64,000 nt of DNA from Sphingomonas sp. IW22 (GTDB lineage Bacteria > Pseudomonadota > Alphaproteobacteria > Sphingomonadales > Sphingomonadaceae), in NCBI RefSeq assembly GCF_041321155.1, contig NZ_JBGGWB010000002.1, forward strand, positions 1 through 64,000. Reading direction: 5' to 3'. The notes under the pieces were generated by a model. That model was not told where the DNA came from and ran no database searches. It was given only the letters and a program-made list of their open reading frames with translations. A program made the position numbers and the translations under genes. Positions 56,641 through 64,000 of this stretch are shown here, piece by piece; position 1 is the first letter of the stretch; every line of letters begins with the position of its first letter.

Positions 56641-57379
56641 GCCGGTGCGCGTCGGCGTGATCGACAGCGGCGTCCACCCCGCGCACCCGCATATCCGTGC
56701 CGAAGCGCTCGCGACCGGTGTGGCCATCCTGCGCAACGGCGAAGTCGCGGCGGGGAACGAAGCGACGCTCGATCGGCTGGGCCATGGCACTGCCGTCACC
56801 GCCGCTATTCAGGAAAAGGCACTGGGCGCGATTTGCGTGCCCGTGCGCGTTTTTCACGACGCACTGCGCGCCAGTGCGGTGGCGCTGGTCGCGGCCATCG
56901 ACTGGTGCGTGGCGGCGCGGGTCGATCTGGTGAACCTCAGCCTTGGCACCACCAATGCCGCGCATCGCCCCGCGATCGAAGCGGCGGTCCAGCGCGCGGT
57001 GCGGGCGGGCGTCGCGGTGGTCGCGGCACGACAGGCTGGGGACGAGCCATGCTGGCCCGGCAGCGCATCCGGTGCGATCGGTGTCGTCGTGGGCGCGGAT
57101 TGCGCGCGCGACGGCTGCTTCCAGCTTGGTGATGCGTTCGCCGCGTCGGGGGAGCCACGCCCGATACCCGGTGTGCCGCCGCGTCGGAATCTGGTCGGCA
57201 TCAGCTTTGCGGTCGCGAACCTGACCGGCCTTGCCGCGCGGCACTGCGCCGAATTGCCGCTTGCGTTGGCCGGGGCGGATCGGATCGACGTGTTGCGCCG
57301 TCGCCTGGCGGATCAGGCGATGGCGAACCCGGCCAGCCGCTCCACCATCCAGAAACAGCCGACGGCGCCAACCGCATAA
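56627..57379 (+). CDS. qhpE: Subtilisin-like maturation protease QhpE
   Basis: A 250-aa compact serine protease. Catalytic Asp lies in VGVIDSGVHP, His in LGHGTAVTAAI, and Ser in GISFAVANLTG, where the usual GTSMAxP is modified. QhpE removes the leader of the cross-linked gamma subunit in the cytoplasm, which fits the lack of a signal peptide. It overlaps qhpF by 14 bp. The last 67 bp overlap the convergent hupE gene on the other strand. Confidence 0.9.
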   Translation: MTWREPVRVGVIDSGVHPAHPHIRAEALATGVAILRNGEVAAGNEATLDRLGHGTAVTAAIQEKALGAICVPVRVFHDALRASAVALVAAIDWCVAARVDLVNLSLGTTNAAHRPAIEAAVQRAVRAGVAVVAARQAGDEPCWPGSASGAIGVVVGADCARDGCFQLGDAFAASGEPRPIPGVPPRRNLVGISFAVANLTGLAARHCAELPLALAGADRIDVLRRRLADQAMANPASRSTIQKQPTAPTA

Positions 57380-58308
57380 AGCGCCGCGACCCGTGCCGGC
57401 GCCTCAATCCGCACGGCGCGCAGTCCCGCCAGCATCGCCACGATCGCGCCGACAAATACAAGCTGCCCCAGCTCGACACCGATGTTGAAGAACACCAGCC
57501 CCGCGATGCGCTCCCCCGGCCGCACGCCCAGCTCGCCCAGCGCGCTGGCAAAGCCCAACCCGTGCAACAGGCCGAACAGCGATACCACGATCAGTTGCCG
57601 ATCAGAGGCAAAACGCTGAACCCCGCGCGCGACCAGCGGCGCCTCCCGCGCCATGAATGCGATGGACAAGGCGATCGCCGCCTCCACCGGCGGGATCGGC
57701 ACGCGTACAAGGTCGAAAAACGCGACCGCCAACGAAATCGAATGGCCCAGTGTGAAGGCGCTGACCAGCCACAACAGCCCGCGCCCCCGCGCCAGCAGCG
57801 TCAGGCACAGCACGAACGCCAGATGGTCCCACCCCGTCCAGATATGCCACACGCCCTGAGCGACGAATTCGCGTGCCAGCTGGAACAGGGGGCGCGTCGA
57901 TCCCGCCGTGTCGCCCACCGGCACGGCAATGCCGCCCGCATTGGCCGCCAGGCTGCGATCCACGGCGACGCCGCCCACCGACGACAGAAAGCGTCCGCCA
58001 TCGACCTTCCACGGCGTCTGCACGACATCGCGGCCGCCAAGCGCGCGGTCGCAGGCAAAGGTATAGGCGAAATGCGCCCGCCCGGCCGCTGACTGGCGGG
58101 TCATGCCCGTCTGTCGGCATCCATCGGGCAGGGTGATGCCGTCGCTGTGCGCCAGCGTTTCGGGCACTGCCGCCGTCAGTTCATAAGTGCCGGGGTCTTC
58201 GCCTGCGCTCAGCGCGAAATCCGCCGACATGAAAATGTCCGCTCGCGCATGCGACGGTACCAGCGTCGCCAGCGCCAGCAGCAGCGCCGACAGCCTATTC
58301 CGCCACAT
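57313..58308 (-). CDS. HupE/UreJ-type membrane protein with periplasmic domain 2
   Basis: A 331-aa paralogue of the 39504-40520 protein: signal peptide (LSALLLALATLVPSHARA), periplasmic domain (DIFMSADFALSAGEDPGTYELTAAVPE...LPDGC), then the HupE membrane module. The module shows WTGWDHLAFVLCLTLLARG, FTLGHSISLAVAFFDLVRVPIPPVEAAIALSIAFMARE, LLHGLGFASALGELG and NIGVELGQLVF. Starts 14 bp inside the isomerase gene. Its 3' end overlaps qhpE antisense. A nickel-related role for urease is inferred. Confidence 0.8.
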   Translation of the reverse strand: MWRNRLSALLLALATLVPSHARADIFMSADFALSAGEDPGTYELTAAVPETLAHSDGITLPDGCRQTGMTRQSAAGRAHFAYTFACDRALGGRDVVQTPWKVDGGRFLSSVGGVAVDRSLAANAGGIAVPVGDTAGSTRPLFQLAREFVAQGVWHIWTGWDHLAFVLCLTLLARGRGLLWLVSAFTLGHSISLAVAFFDLVRVPIPPVEAAIALSIAFMAREAPLVARGVQRFASDRQLIVVSLFGLLHGLGFASALGELGVRPGERIAGLVFFNIGVELGQLVFVGAIVAMLAGLRAVRIEAPARVAALYAVGAVGCFWMVERLAGFAIA

Positions 58309-59131
58309 CGAACTTCGCCCGCAATCCGATCATCGCCGTGTCGATGGCGCGTTCCGTCTCGGCCATCATCAGATCCTGGCGCACCTGATCGCGGATCTGG
58401 CGATAGGGCAGGCGCGCGGCGGGCAGCGATTCTTCCCGTCGCACGAAATGCCACCCGCGCGGCGAGCGGATCGGGCCGACCCACCGATCCCGTGGCGCGG
58501 TGCGGAGCGCGTCGACGAAGGGCTGGCCGAAGATGCCGCGCACCATGCTGTCGCCGTAACGCGGAAAGTGGCGGCCCAGCCAGAAATCGTCCCCCGCCAC
58601 CGGCTCACCCGCATTCAGCCGCGCGAGCAGCCCCGACGCATCCGACGGTGCCTGTTCGAAAAAGATCTGGTCGAAACTGGTGCGCGGCTCACCCTGATAG
58701 CGGGTCAGGTTGCTGCTGTAGAAATCGACAAGCTGTTCCTCGCTCGGCTCTGCCGGGGCGCCCGCGATCAGATAGCGTACCTTGTCGGCCAGCCGCTTGC
58801 GCGTGTCGGCGTCGGTCAGCTGCATGTCGCGGTCGATGGCTTCGCGGAACAGCAATTCCTCGGTCAGCCATTCCTTTTTCATGCGCGCCTGGTCAGCGGC
58901 AGTGGCGCTGCGGCCGGTCAGCGTCTGAAATTCCTCCACCATCGCGCGCTCGATTTCGGCGGTGAATCGGATTTCGGGCGTCCGCTGCGCCTCGATCACG
59001 GCATAAGCGCCAAACATCGCCGTGCCCGCCAGCAGGAACGCAAACAGCGGGTCGCGAAACCATCGCCCGCCGCCCCGATGCGCGCCCGGTTCGCGTGTCG
59101 CAACTGCATCCATGGCTTGGCCCCCGACCAT
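58295..59131 (-). CDS. Membrane-anchored parvulin-type peptidyl-prolyl isomerase 2
   Basis: A 278-aa paralogue of the 38720-39520 protein, with the same order: N-terminal helix (FAFLLAGTAMFGAYAVI), LTEELLFREAIDRDM, KVRYLIAGAPAEPSEEQL, then the parvulin-like SFDQIFFEQAPSD...GDDFWLGRHFPRYGDSMVRGIFG and SPRGWHFVRREE. First gene of a minus-strand pair with HupE, controlled by the same divergent region as urtA. Start could also be the ATG at 59113. Confidence 0.8.
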   Translation of the reverse strand: MVGGQAMDAVATREPGAHRGGGRWFRDPLFAFLLAGTAMFGAYAVIEAQRTPEIRFTAEIERAMVEEFQTLTGRSATAADQARMKKEWLTEELLFREAIDRDMQLTDADTRKRLADKVRYLIAGAPAEPSEEQLVDFYSSNLTRYQGEPRTSFDQIFFEQAPSDASGLLARLNAGEPVAGDDFWLGRHFPRYGDSMVRGIFGQPFVDALRTAPRDRWVGPIRSPRGWHFVRREESLPAARLPYRQIRDQVRQDLMMAETERAIDTAMIGLRAKFDVAE

Positions 59132-59171
59132 CAGGTGCGCGACCCTAGCAGCGGGGCGAGTCGCTTTTGCC

Positions 59172-59189
59172 TACGTCAAATGACGCATG
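59172..59189 (+). promoter_or_regulatory. 18-bp operator candidate, copy 9 (urt and parvulin-HupE 2)
   Basis: TACGTCAAATGACGCATG, nearly a palindrome, lying between divergent operons. A CCATAG element sits 36-41 nt downstream on the urt side; a GCTAGG element lies at the matching distance on the other side. One element may serve both. Confidence 0.8.
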
Positions 59190-59282
59190 GGGGCGCACCC
59201 GTGCTTTCCATAGCGTTTTCGGAGCGTCACGCAGACGGGCGATGGTCCCGTGCCTGTCGTGAATGGGGGAGACCGAGACGCC

Positions 59283-60497
59283 ATGATCCGATCGAAGATT
59301 CTGCTGCTGGCCGCGTCGTCCCTGACGCTGGCGCTGGGTGCTTGCTCCGGTGAGGGCGGCGGCGCCGGTGCCACGTCGGGCGATACCGTGGCGGTGGGCG
59401 TGCTTCAGTCGCTGACCGGCACCATGGCGATCAGCGAGATCACTGTGAAGAACGCCGAAATGCTGGCGATCGAGGAAATCAACGCCGCCGGCGGCGTGAT
59501 GGGCAAGACGATCAACGCACTGGTCGAGGATGGCGCGTCCGACCCATCGACCTTCGCGCAAAAGGCGTCGAAGCTGATCGAAAGCGACGAGGTCGCCACC
59601 GTGTTCGGCGGCTGGACCAGCGCCAGCCGCAAGGCGATGCTGCCGGTGTTCGAGCGGACCAAGAACCTGTTGTGGTATCCCGTCCAGTTCGAAGGCAACG
59701 AATGTTCGCCGAACATCATGTATTCGGGCGCCCAGCCTAACCAGCAGGCGCTGCCCGCGCTGAAATGGGCGATGGAACAGGGCCATAAAAGCTATTTCCT
59801 GATCGGATCGGACTATGTCTATCCGCGCACGGCCAACCTGATCCTGAAAAAGCATATCGAGAAGGCTGGTTTGCAGGTGCTGGGCGAAAGCTATGTGCCG
59901 CTGGGCGGCACGGACTTTTCCGGCGTGATCGCGCGTATCCGGCAAGCCAAGCCCGCGATCATCATCAACACGCTGAACGGCGATTCCAACGTCGCCTTCT
60001 TCAAGCAGATGGCCGCCGCCGGGCTGGGCAGCAAGACGATTCCCGTCATGTCCTTCTCGATCGGCGAGCAGGAAGCGCAGGCGATGGGCACCCAGCTGGT
60101 CGAGGGCAGCTATGCCGCGTGGAATTATTTCCAGAGCCTGCCGGGCGACGCCAATGCCAAGTTCATCGCCGCTTACCGCGCGAAATTCGGGGCCGATGCC
60201 GCGATCACCGATCCGATGGTCCATGGCTATCTGGACGTCTACGCCTGGAAGGCAGCGGTGGAGAAGGCCAAGAGCTTCGACCCCGAAGCCGTCCGCAAGG
60301 CGGCGGTGACGCTGGGCGCGTTTCAGACGCCGATGGGCATGGTCAGCTTCGCGCCCAATCAAAGCCTGTCGCAAAAGGCTTATGTCGGCCGGCTGAAGGC
60401 CGATGGCCAGTTCGAGATCGTGCAGGATTCGGGCGCCGATATCGCGCCGGAGCCATATGACGCGCTGGCGTTCCCCGGCAAGACCTGCACCCTCTGA
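59283..60497 (+). CDS. urtA: Urea ABC transporter substrate-binding lipoprotein UrtA
   Basis: A 404-aa periplasmic binding protein with a lipobox (LTLALGAC). The VAVGVLQSLTGTMAISE opening, EEINAAGGVMGK and the UrtA-type LWYPVQFEGNECSPNIMYSGAQPNQQ segment separate it from amino-acid-binding LivJ-type proteins. It captures urea in the periplasm, exactly where the exported ureohydrolases would release it. Start is the ATG before IRSKIL. Confidence 0.92.
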   Translation: MIRSKILLLAASSLTLALGACSGEGGGAGATSGDTVAVGVLQSLTGTMAISEITVKNAEMLAIEEINAAGGVMGKTINALVEDGASDPSTFAQKASKLIESDEVATVFGGWTSASRKAMLPVFERTKNLLWYPVQFEGNECSPNIMYSGAQPNQQALPALKWAMEQGHKSYFLIGSDYVYPRTANLILKKHIEKAGLQVLGESYVPLGGTDFSGVIARIRQAKPAIIINTLNGDSNVAFFKQMAAAGLGSKTIPVMSFSIGEQEAQAMGTQLVEGSYAAWNYFQSLPGDANAKFIAAYRAKFGADAAITDPMVHGYLDVYAWKAAVEKAKSFDPEAVRKAAVTLGAFQTPMGMVSFAPNQSLSQKAYVGRLKADGQFEIVQDSGADIAPEPYDALAFPGKTCTL

Positions 60498-60518
60498 TCC
60501 GCCGGAGCCGCACCGGCC

Positions 60519-61403
60519 ATGGACCTTTTCCTCAACCAGCTGTTCAACGGCGTCTCGCTGGCGTCGCTGTATCTGCTCGCATCGCTGGGGCTGGCCCTGT
60601 CGTTCGGGCTGATGCGCGTCATCAACATGGCGCACGGCGAAATGCTGATGCTGGGCGGTTATCTGGCCTGGGCGACGCTGTCGGTCGTGCCCGGGCCGGC
60701 CGGCATATTGGTTGCGATTCCCGTCGCCTTTGCCGGTGCCGCCGCGATGGGGGGCGTCATTCAGGTGGGGCTGGTTCGCCGCCTGTCGGCGCGCCCGCTG
60801 GACACGTTGCTCGCCACATGGGGCGTCAGCTTGATCCTGCAGCAAGCCGCGCGTGATCTGTTCGGCGCGGTGGGCGTGGAGGTGCGCGCGCCTGCATGGC
60901 TGGACGGCGGCCTGACGCTGGGCGGTATCGTGCTGCCCTCCACCCGGCTGTTCATCATCGCGGTCGCCATCGTGGTGCTGGCGGCGTTGACGCTGGTGCT
61001 GCTCAAGACGCGGATCGGCCTGCTGGTGCGCGCGGTTAATCAGGACCGGATGATGGCGTCGGCCACCGGCATTGATGTGGGCCGTGTCGACCTGACGGTA
61101 TTCTGCCTGGGTTCGGGGATCGCGGGCGCGGCGGGCGTGATGCTCGCGCTGCTCGGTCCGGTCACGCCCAGCGTGGGACAGGCCTATATCATTCCCGCCT
61201 TCCTGGTCGTGGTGATGGGCGGTCTGGGCAGCGTCACCGGCACCACCGTCGCGGCGGCGGTGCTGGGGGTATTCGCGGCGCTGGCCCAGATGTTCGTCGA
61301 TGTCAGCGTGTCGCAGATGCTGCTGCTGATCTTCGTGGTCCTTTTCATCCAGATCCGCCCGCAAGGCGTGGTCGCGGCCCGGACGCGCCAGCTCGATGCC
61401 TGA
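60519..61403 (+). CDS. urtB: Urea ABC transporter permease UrtB
   Basis: A 294-aa LivH-like inner-membrane permease with about eight helices (LFNGVSLASLYLLASLGLALSFG, MRVINMAHGEMLMLGGYLAW, VVVMGGLGSVTGTTV). Follows urtA by 21 bp and overlaps urtC by 8 bp. Confidence 0.92.
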   Translation: MDLFLNQLFNGVSLASLYLLASLGLALSFGLMRVINMAHGEMLMLGGYLAWATLSVVPGPAGILVAIPVAFAGAAAMGGVIQVGLVRRLSARPLDTLLATWGVSLILQQAARDLFGAVGVEVRAPAWLDGGLTLGGIVLPSTRLFIIAVAIVVLAALTLVLLKTRIGLLVRAVNQDRMMASATGIDVGRVDLTVFCLGSGIAGAAGVMLALLGPVTPSVGQAYIIPAFLVVVMGGLGSVTGTTVAAAVLGVFAALAQMFVDVSVSQMLLLIFVVLFIQIRPQGVVAARTRQLDA

Positions 61404-62436
61404 CATGACCGCCCTAAACGATCGCATCCGCCCGGCGTTGCGCGTCCTGCCCTGGGCGCTGCTGGCCTTTGCCGTGGCCGCGCCGTTCCTGCTGTCGGGC
61501 TACGACCTGAACCTGCTGGCGCGGTTCATGGCGATGGGCATCCTTGCGTTGGGTATCGTCATGATCTGGGGACATGGGGGCATCCTCAGCCTAGGGCAGG
61601 GCGTATTCTTTGGCCTGGGCGGCTATGCCGTCGCGATGCACATGAAGCTGGCGGACCTGCCCGCCGGCGAAATCCCCGATTTCATGGTGTGGAGCGGGCG
61701 AGAGGCGTTGCCCTGGTGGTGGGAGCCGTTCGCCAGCCCCGCCTTTGCCATCGCCGCCGCGCTGCTGGTGCCGGCGTTGCTGGGCGCCCTGTTCGCATGG
61801 GCGGTGTTTCATCGCCGGGTCGGAGGCACCTATTTCGCGCTGATCACACAGGCGCTGGCGCTTGCCTTCGCGACGCTGGTCATCAGCCAGCAGGACGCGA
61901 CCGGCGGGTTCAACGGGCTGACCGATTTCTATTCGATCCTGGGCTTCGGCATCGCGTCGCCACGCACCGCGACCGGGCTGTACTGGCTGACGCTGGCGAT
62001 CCTTTGCGGCGCGTTCGTGGGGCTGCGCTGGCTGCTCGCATCCCGCTTCGGCATGTTGCTGCGCGCGGCGCGGGACGGGGAGAACCGCGTGCGGTTTCTG
62101 GGCTACAGCCCCGTGCCGTTCAAGGTGGTGGCGTTCGCGCTGGCGGCGATGCTGGCCGGGGCGGGGGGTGCGTTGTTCACGCTGCACGCGGGCGTCGTGT
62201 CGCCTGCGCTGATCGGCGTCGTGCCCTCGATCGAGATGGTGATCTTTGTCGCGGTGGGCGGGCGATACAGCCTGGCGGGTGCGATCGTCGGCGCGCTGGC
62301 GATCAACCTGGCGCGCGATGCGGTGTCCAGCGCCTTTCCCGAATTGTGGCTGTATCTGATGGGGGCTTTGTTCATCCTGGTCGTGACGCTGATGCCCAAC
62401 GGGCTGGCGGGTCTGGTGCGGGGGCAGGCGAAGTGA
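61396..62436 (+). CDS. urtC: Urea ABC transporter permease UrtC
   Basis: A 346-aa LivM-like permease. GILSLGQGVFFGLGGYAVAMHMKL, GGTYFALITQALALAF and GGFNGLTDF are hallmarks of UrtC/LivM. Overlaps urtD by 4 bp. An ATG at 61405 is an alternative start. Confidence 0.92.
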   Translation: MPDMTALNDRIRPALRVLPWALLAFAVAAPFLLSGYDLNLLARFMAMGILALGIVMIWGHGGILSLGQGVFFGLGGYAVAMHMKLADLPAGEIPDFMVWSGREALPWWWEPFASPAFAIAAALLVPALLGALFAWAVFHRRVGGTYFALITQALALAFATLVISQQDATGGFNGLTDFYSILGFGIASPRTATGLYWLTLAILCGAFVGLRWLLASRFGMLLRAARDGENRVRFLGYSPVPFKVVAFALAAMLAGAGGALFTLHAGVVSPALIGVVPSIEMVIFVAVGGRYSLAGAIVGALAINLARDAVSSAFPELWLYLMGALFILVVTLMPNGLAGLVRGQAK

Positions 62437-63191
62437 GCGGCGCTGGCGTGGCCGGGCTGTTGCTGGCCGTCGACGGCGTGACCGTCGATTATAGCGGCTT
62501 CAAGGCGCTGGACGGGTTCAGCCTGACGCTGAACCGGGGCGAACGGCGGGTGGTGATCGGCCCCAATGGCGCGGGCAAGTCGACACTGTGCGACACCATC
62601 ATCGGCCGCGTGCGCCCGACCGAGGGGCATGTGCTGTTCGAGGGCGAGGCGATCGAGCGGCTGCCCGAACAGGCGATCGTCGCGCGGGGCATCTGTCGCA
62701 AGTTTCAGGCGCCGGGCGTGTTGCCCACACTCAGCGTGCGCGACAATCTGGCGCTGGCGGCACGGCGCGACCGGCGCTGGTGGAAGAGCTTCGGCACCGG
62801 CATCCCGGCGGACGAACGCGCGGCGGTGGACGAAGCGCTGGAGACGGTCGGCCTGACCGACCGCGCCGGCGTGCAGGCGGGCACGCTGGCGCATGGCGAG
62901 AAACAGTGGCTTGAGATCGGCATGGTCATGGCGACCCGCGCCGAATTGCTGCTGCTGGACGAACCGACCGCGGGCATGGGCCCGGCGGAAACCAGCCGTA
63001 CGGCCGAGCTGATCCACGCGCTCGGCCCCGATCGCACCGTGCTGGTGATCGACCATGACATGAGCTTTGTCGAACAACTGGGCGCGCCTGTCACCGTGAT
63101 GCATCAGGGCCGTTTCCTGAAACAGGGCAGCATCGCCGAAGTGCGCGCCGATCCGCAGGTCGCGGCGGTCTATCTGGGACATACGGCATGA
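62433..63191 (+). CDS. urtD: Urea ABC transporter ATPase UrtD
   Basis: A 252-aa ATPase starting at a GTG that overlaps the urtC stop. Walker A is GPNGAGKST. The usual LSGGQ signature is LAHGEKQWLEIGM, as in UrtD, and Walker B is LLLLDEPTAGM. The phrase RGICRKFQAPGVLPTLSV is also UrtD-like. Confidence 0.92.
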   Translation: MSGAGVAGLLLAVDGVTVDYSGFKALDGFSLTLNRGERRVVIGPNGAGKSTLCDTIIGRVRPTEGHVLFEGEAIERLPEQAIVARGICRKFQAPGVLPTLSVRDNLALAARRDRRWWKSFGTGIPADERAAVDEALETVGLTDRAGVQAGTLAHGEKQWLEIGMVMATRAELLLLDEPTAGMGPAETSRTAELIHALGPDRTVLVIDHDMSFVEQLGAPVTVMHQGRFLKQGSIAEVRADPQVAAVYLGHTA

Positions 63192-63898
63192 GCGACGCGC
63201 TGCTCGAAATCACGCGGCTGTGCGCCAGCCATGGCGAAAGCCGGGTGCTGTGGGACGTGGACCTGACGATTGCGCGCGGTCGCGCCATGGCGCTGATCGG
63301 GCGCAACGGCGTGGGCAAGACGACGCTGCTGCACACGATCATGGGCACGCACCGCGCCGCCAGCGGCACGCTTCGCTTCGACGGGCGCGATGTGACGGCG
63401 CTGCGCCCCGACATTCGTGCGCGCGCCGGGATCGGCTTCGTGCCGCAGGGGCGGCATGTCTTTCCGCACCTGACGGTCATGGAGAATCTTGAAACCGGCC
63501 TGTCGGCGCGTGGCACACGCGGGTCGGGCGGGGTGCCGGCCCATATCTTCGACCTGTTCCCCAAGTTGTATGACATCCGCACCCGGCCCGGCGGCTTTCT
63601 GTCGGGCGGGGAGCAGCAGCAGCTGGCGATTGGCCGCGCGCTGGCCGGGGAGCCGAGCCTGTTGCTGCTGGATGAGCCGACCGAGGGCATTCAGCCCAAT
63701 GTCGTGCAACAGATCGAAGCCGCGCTGGTGCATGTCCGCGACGCGCTGGGCATGACGGTGCTGGTGGTCGAACAATATCTGGACTTCGTCTGGCGCTTTG
63801 CCGACGACTATGTCGCGATGCAGGGTGGGCGCATCCTGCGGCAGGGGCGCATCGCCGACGAAACCGCCGCCGACGTGGCACATCTGGTCCGGATTTAG
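63188..63898 (+). CDS. urtE: Urea ABC transporter ATPase UrtE
   Basis: A 236-aa ATPase with Walker A GRNGVGKTT, signature LSGGEQQQLAIGRAL and Walker B LLLLDEPTEGIQPNVV, the EGIQP ending being typical of UrtE/LivF. Last gene of urtABCDE; overlaps urtD by 4 bp. The remaining 102 bp of the window show no gene or clear terminator. Confidence 0.92.
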   Translation: MSDALLEITRLCASHGESRVLWDVDLTIARGRAMALIGRNGVGKTTLLHTIMGTHRAASGTLRFDGRDVTALRPDIRARAGIGFVPQGRHVFPHLTVMENLETGLSARGTRGSGGVPAHIFDLFPKLYDIRTRPGGFLSGGEQQQLAIGRALAGEPSLLLLDEPTEGIQPNVVQQIEAALVHVRDALGMTVLVVEQYLDFVWRFADDYVAMQGGRILRQGRIADETAADVAHLVRI

Positions 63899-64000
63899 GC
63901 GCCCTCGCGACTGCGAAAGGTTCGTCTCGAACGTCCCGCACCCTTGATTCCCGCGCACGAGGGGCGACATGGCGGCCCCAGGCAGGTTGACAAGGATCAG

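Noticed and set aside
54793..56799. 668-codon minus-strand frame opposite qhpF
   Set aside because: Shadow of the ABC transporter; composition is typical of an antisense frame.
50942..57379. Ribosomally synthesised peptide natural-product cluster (radical SAM + small Cys-rich peptide + ABC exporter + protease)
   Set aside because: The gene set mimics such a cluster, but the Cys/Glu/Asp/Trp spacing of the peptide, the di-heme subunit and the propeller identify it as quinohemoprotein amine dehydrogenase.
59145..61427. 760-codon minus-strand frame opposite urtA and urtB
   Set aside because: His/Gln/Arg-rich shadow of genuine urt genes with no domain signature.
59283..63898. Branched-chain amino acid transporter livJHMGF
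   Set aside because: Same fold family, but UrtA-specific sequence (LWYPVQFEG, GAQPNQQ) and placement in the urease regulon favour urea.

Overview
The window reads as a high-GC alphaproteobacterial chromosome segment, most likely Sphingomonadales. This is judged from GC-rich coding style, TonB-dependent receptors, a typical alphaproteobacterial initiator tRNA and gene families common in sphingomonads. No ribosomal RNA or marker gene fixes the genus.

Region 1 (1-7.6 kb) is a decaying integrated element at an initiator tRNA-fMet gene. A 30-bp direct repeat made of the tRNA 3' end brackets it (111-140 and 7562-7591). Inside are a serine-recombinase fragment, a broken IS1634-type transposase, a WYL-domain remnant, a frameshifted PGN_0703-like nuclease and two large genes I do not recognise. 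Region 2 (7.7-19 kb) holds an HU protein; a minus-strand run with a Tat-exported carboxylesterase, a Gfo/Idh/MocA oxidoreductase and a VOC protein; a paoABC-like molybdenum aldehyde oxidoreductase; and a PQQ-dependent membrane glucose dehydrogenase.

Region 3 (19-64 kb) looks like one integrated nitrogen-scavenging system. It contains a NikR-like regulator; a nickel-uptake-like operon (HupE, TonB receptor, DUF4198, NikL-like); a ureDABCEFG urease operon that runs on into a transporter-histidine-kinase fusion and a LuxR-type response regulator; four arginase-family ureohydrolases with N-terminal export-like signals (one alone, three in a translationally coupled tandem whose middle copy lacks key metal ligands); a MauD-like protein with a Tat-exported IorAB-type molybdenum dehydrogenase; two parvulin-HupE pairs; a TPR-sulfotransferase; a second TonB receptor; a complete quinohemoprotein amine dehydrogenase locus (qhpADCBGFE); and the urea ABC transporter urtABCDE.

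The inferred chemistry is as follows. A guanidino compound crosses the outer membrane and is hydrolysed in the periplasm to urea plus an amine. The amine is oxidised by quinohemoprotein amine dehydrogenase and the aldehyde by the periplasmic Mo enzyme. Urea is imported by Urt and split by Ni-urease, with the nickel genes supplying metal. The strongest hidden signal is an 18-bp element of the form TACGTCAWWYGMCSCATG. It occurs nine times, each in front of one of these operons and oriented consistently with them, and I found no copy in the other promoter regions I compared. It is the probable operator of the kinase/LuxR pair and ties the whole region into one regulon.
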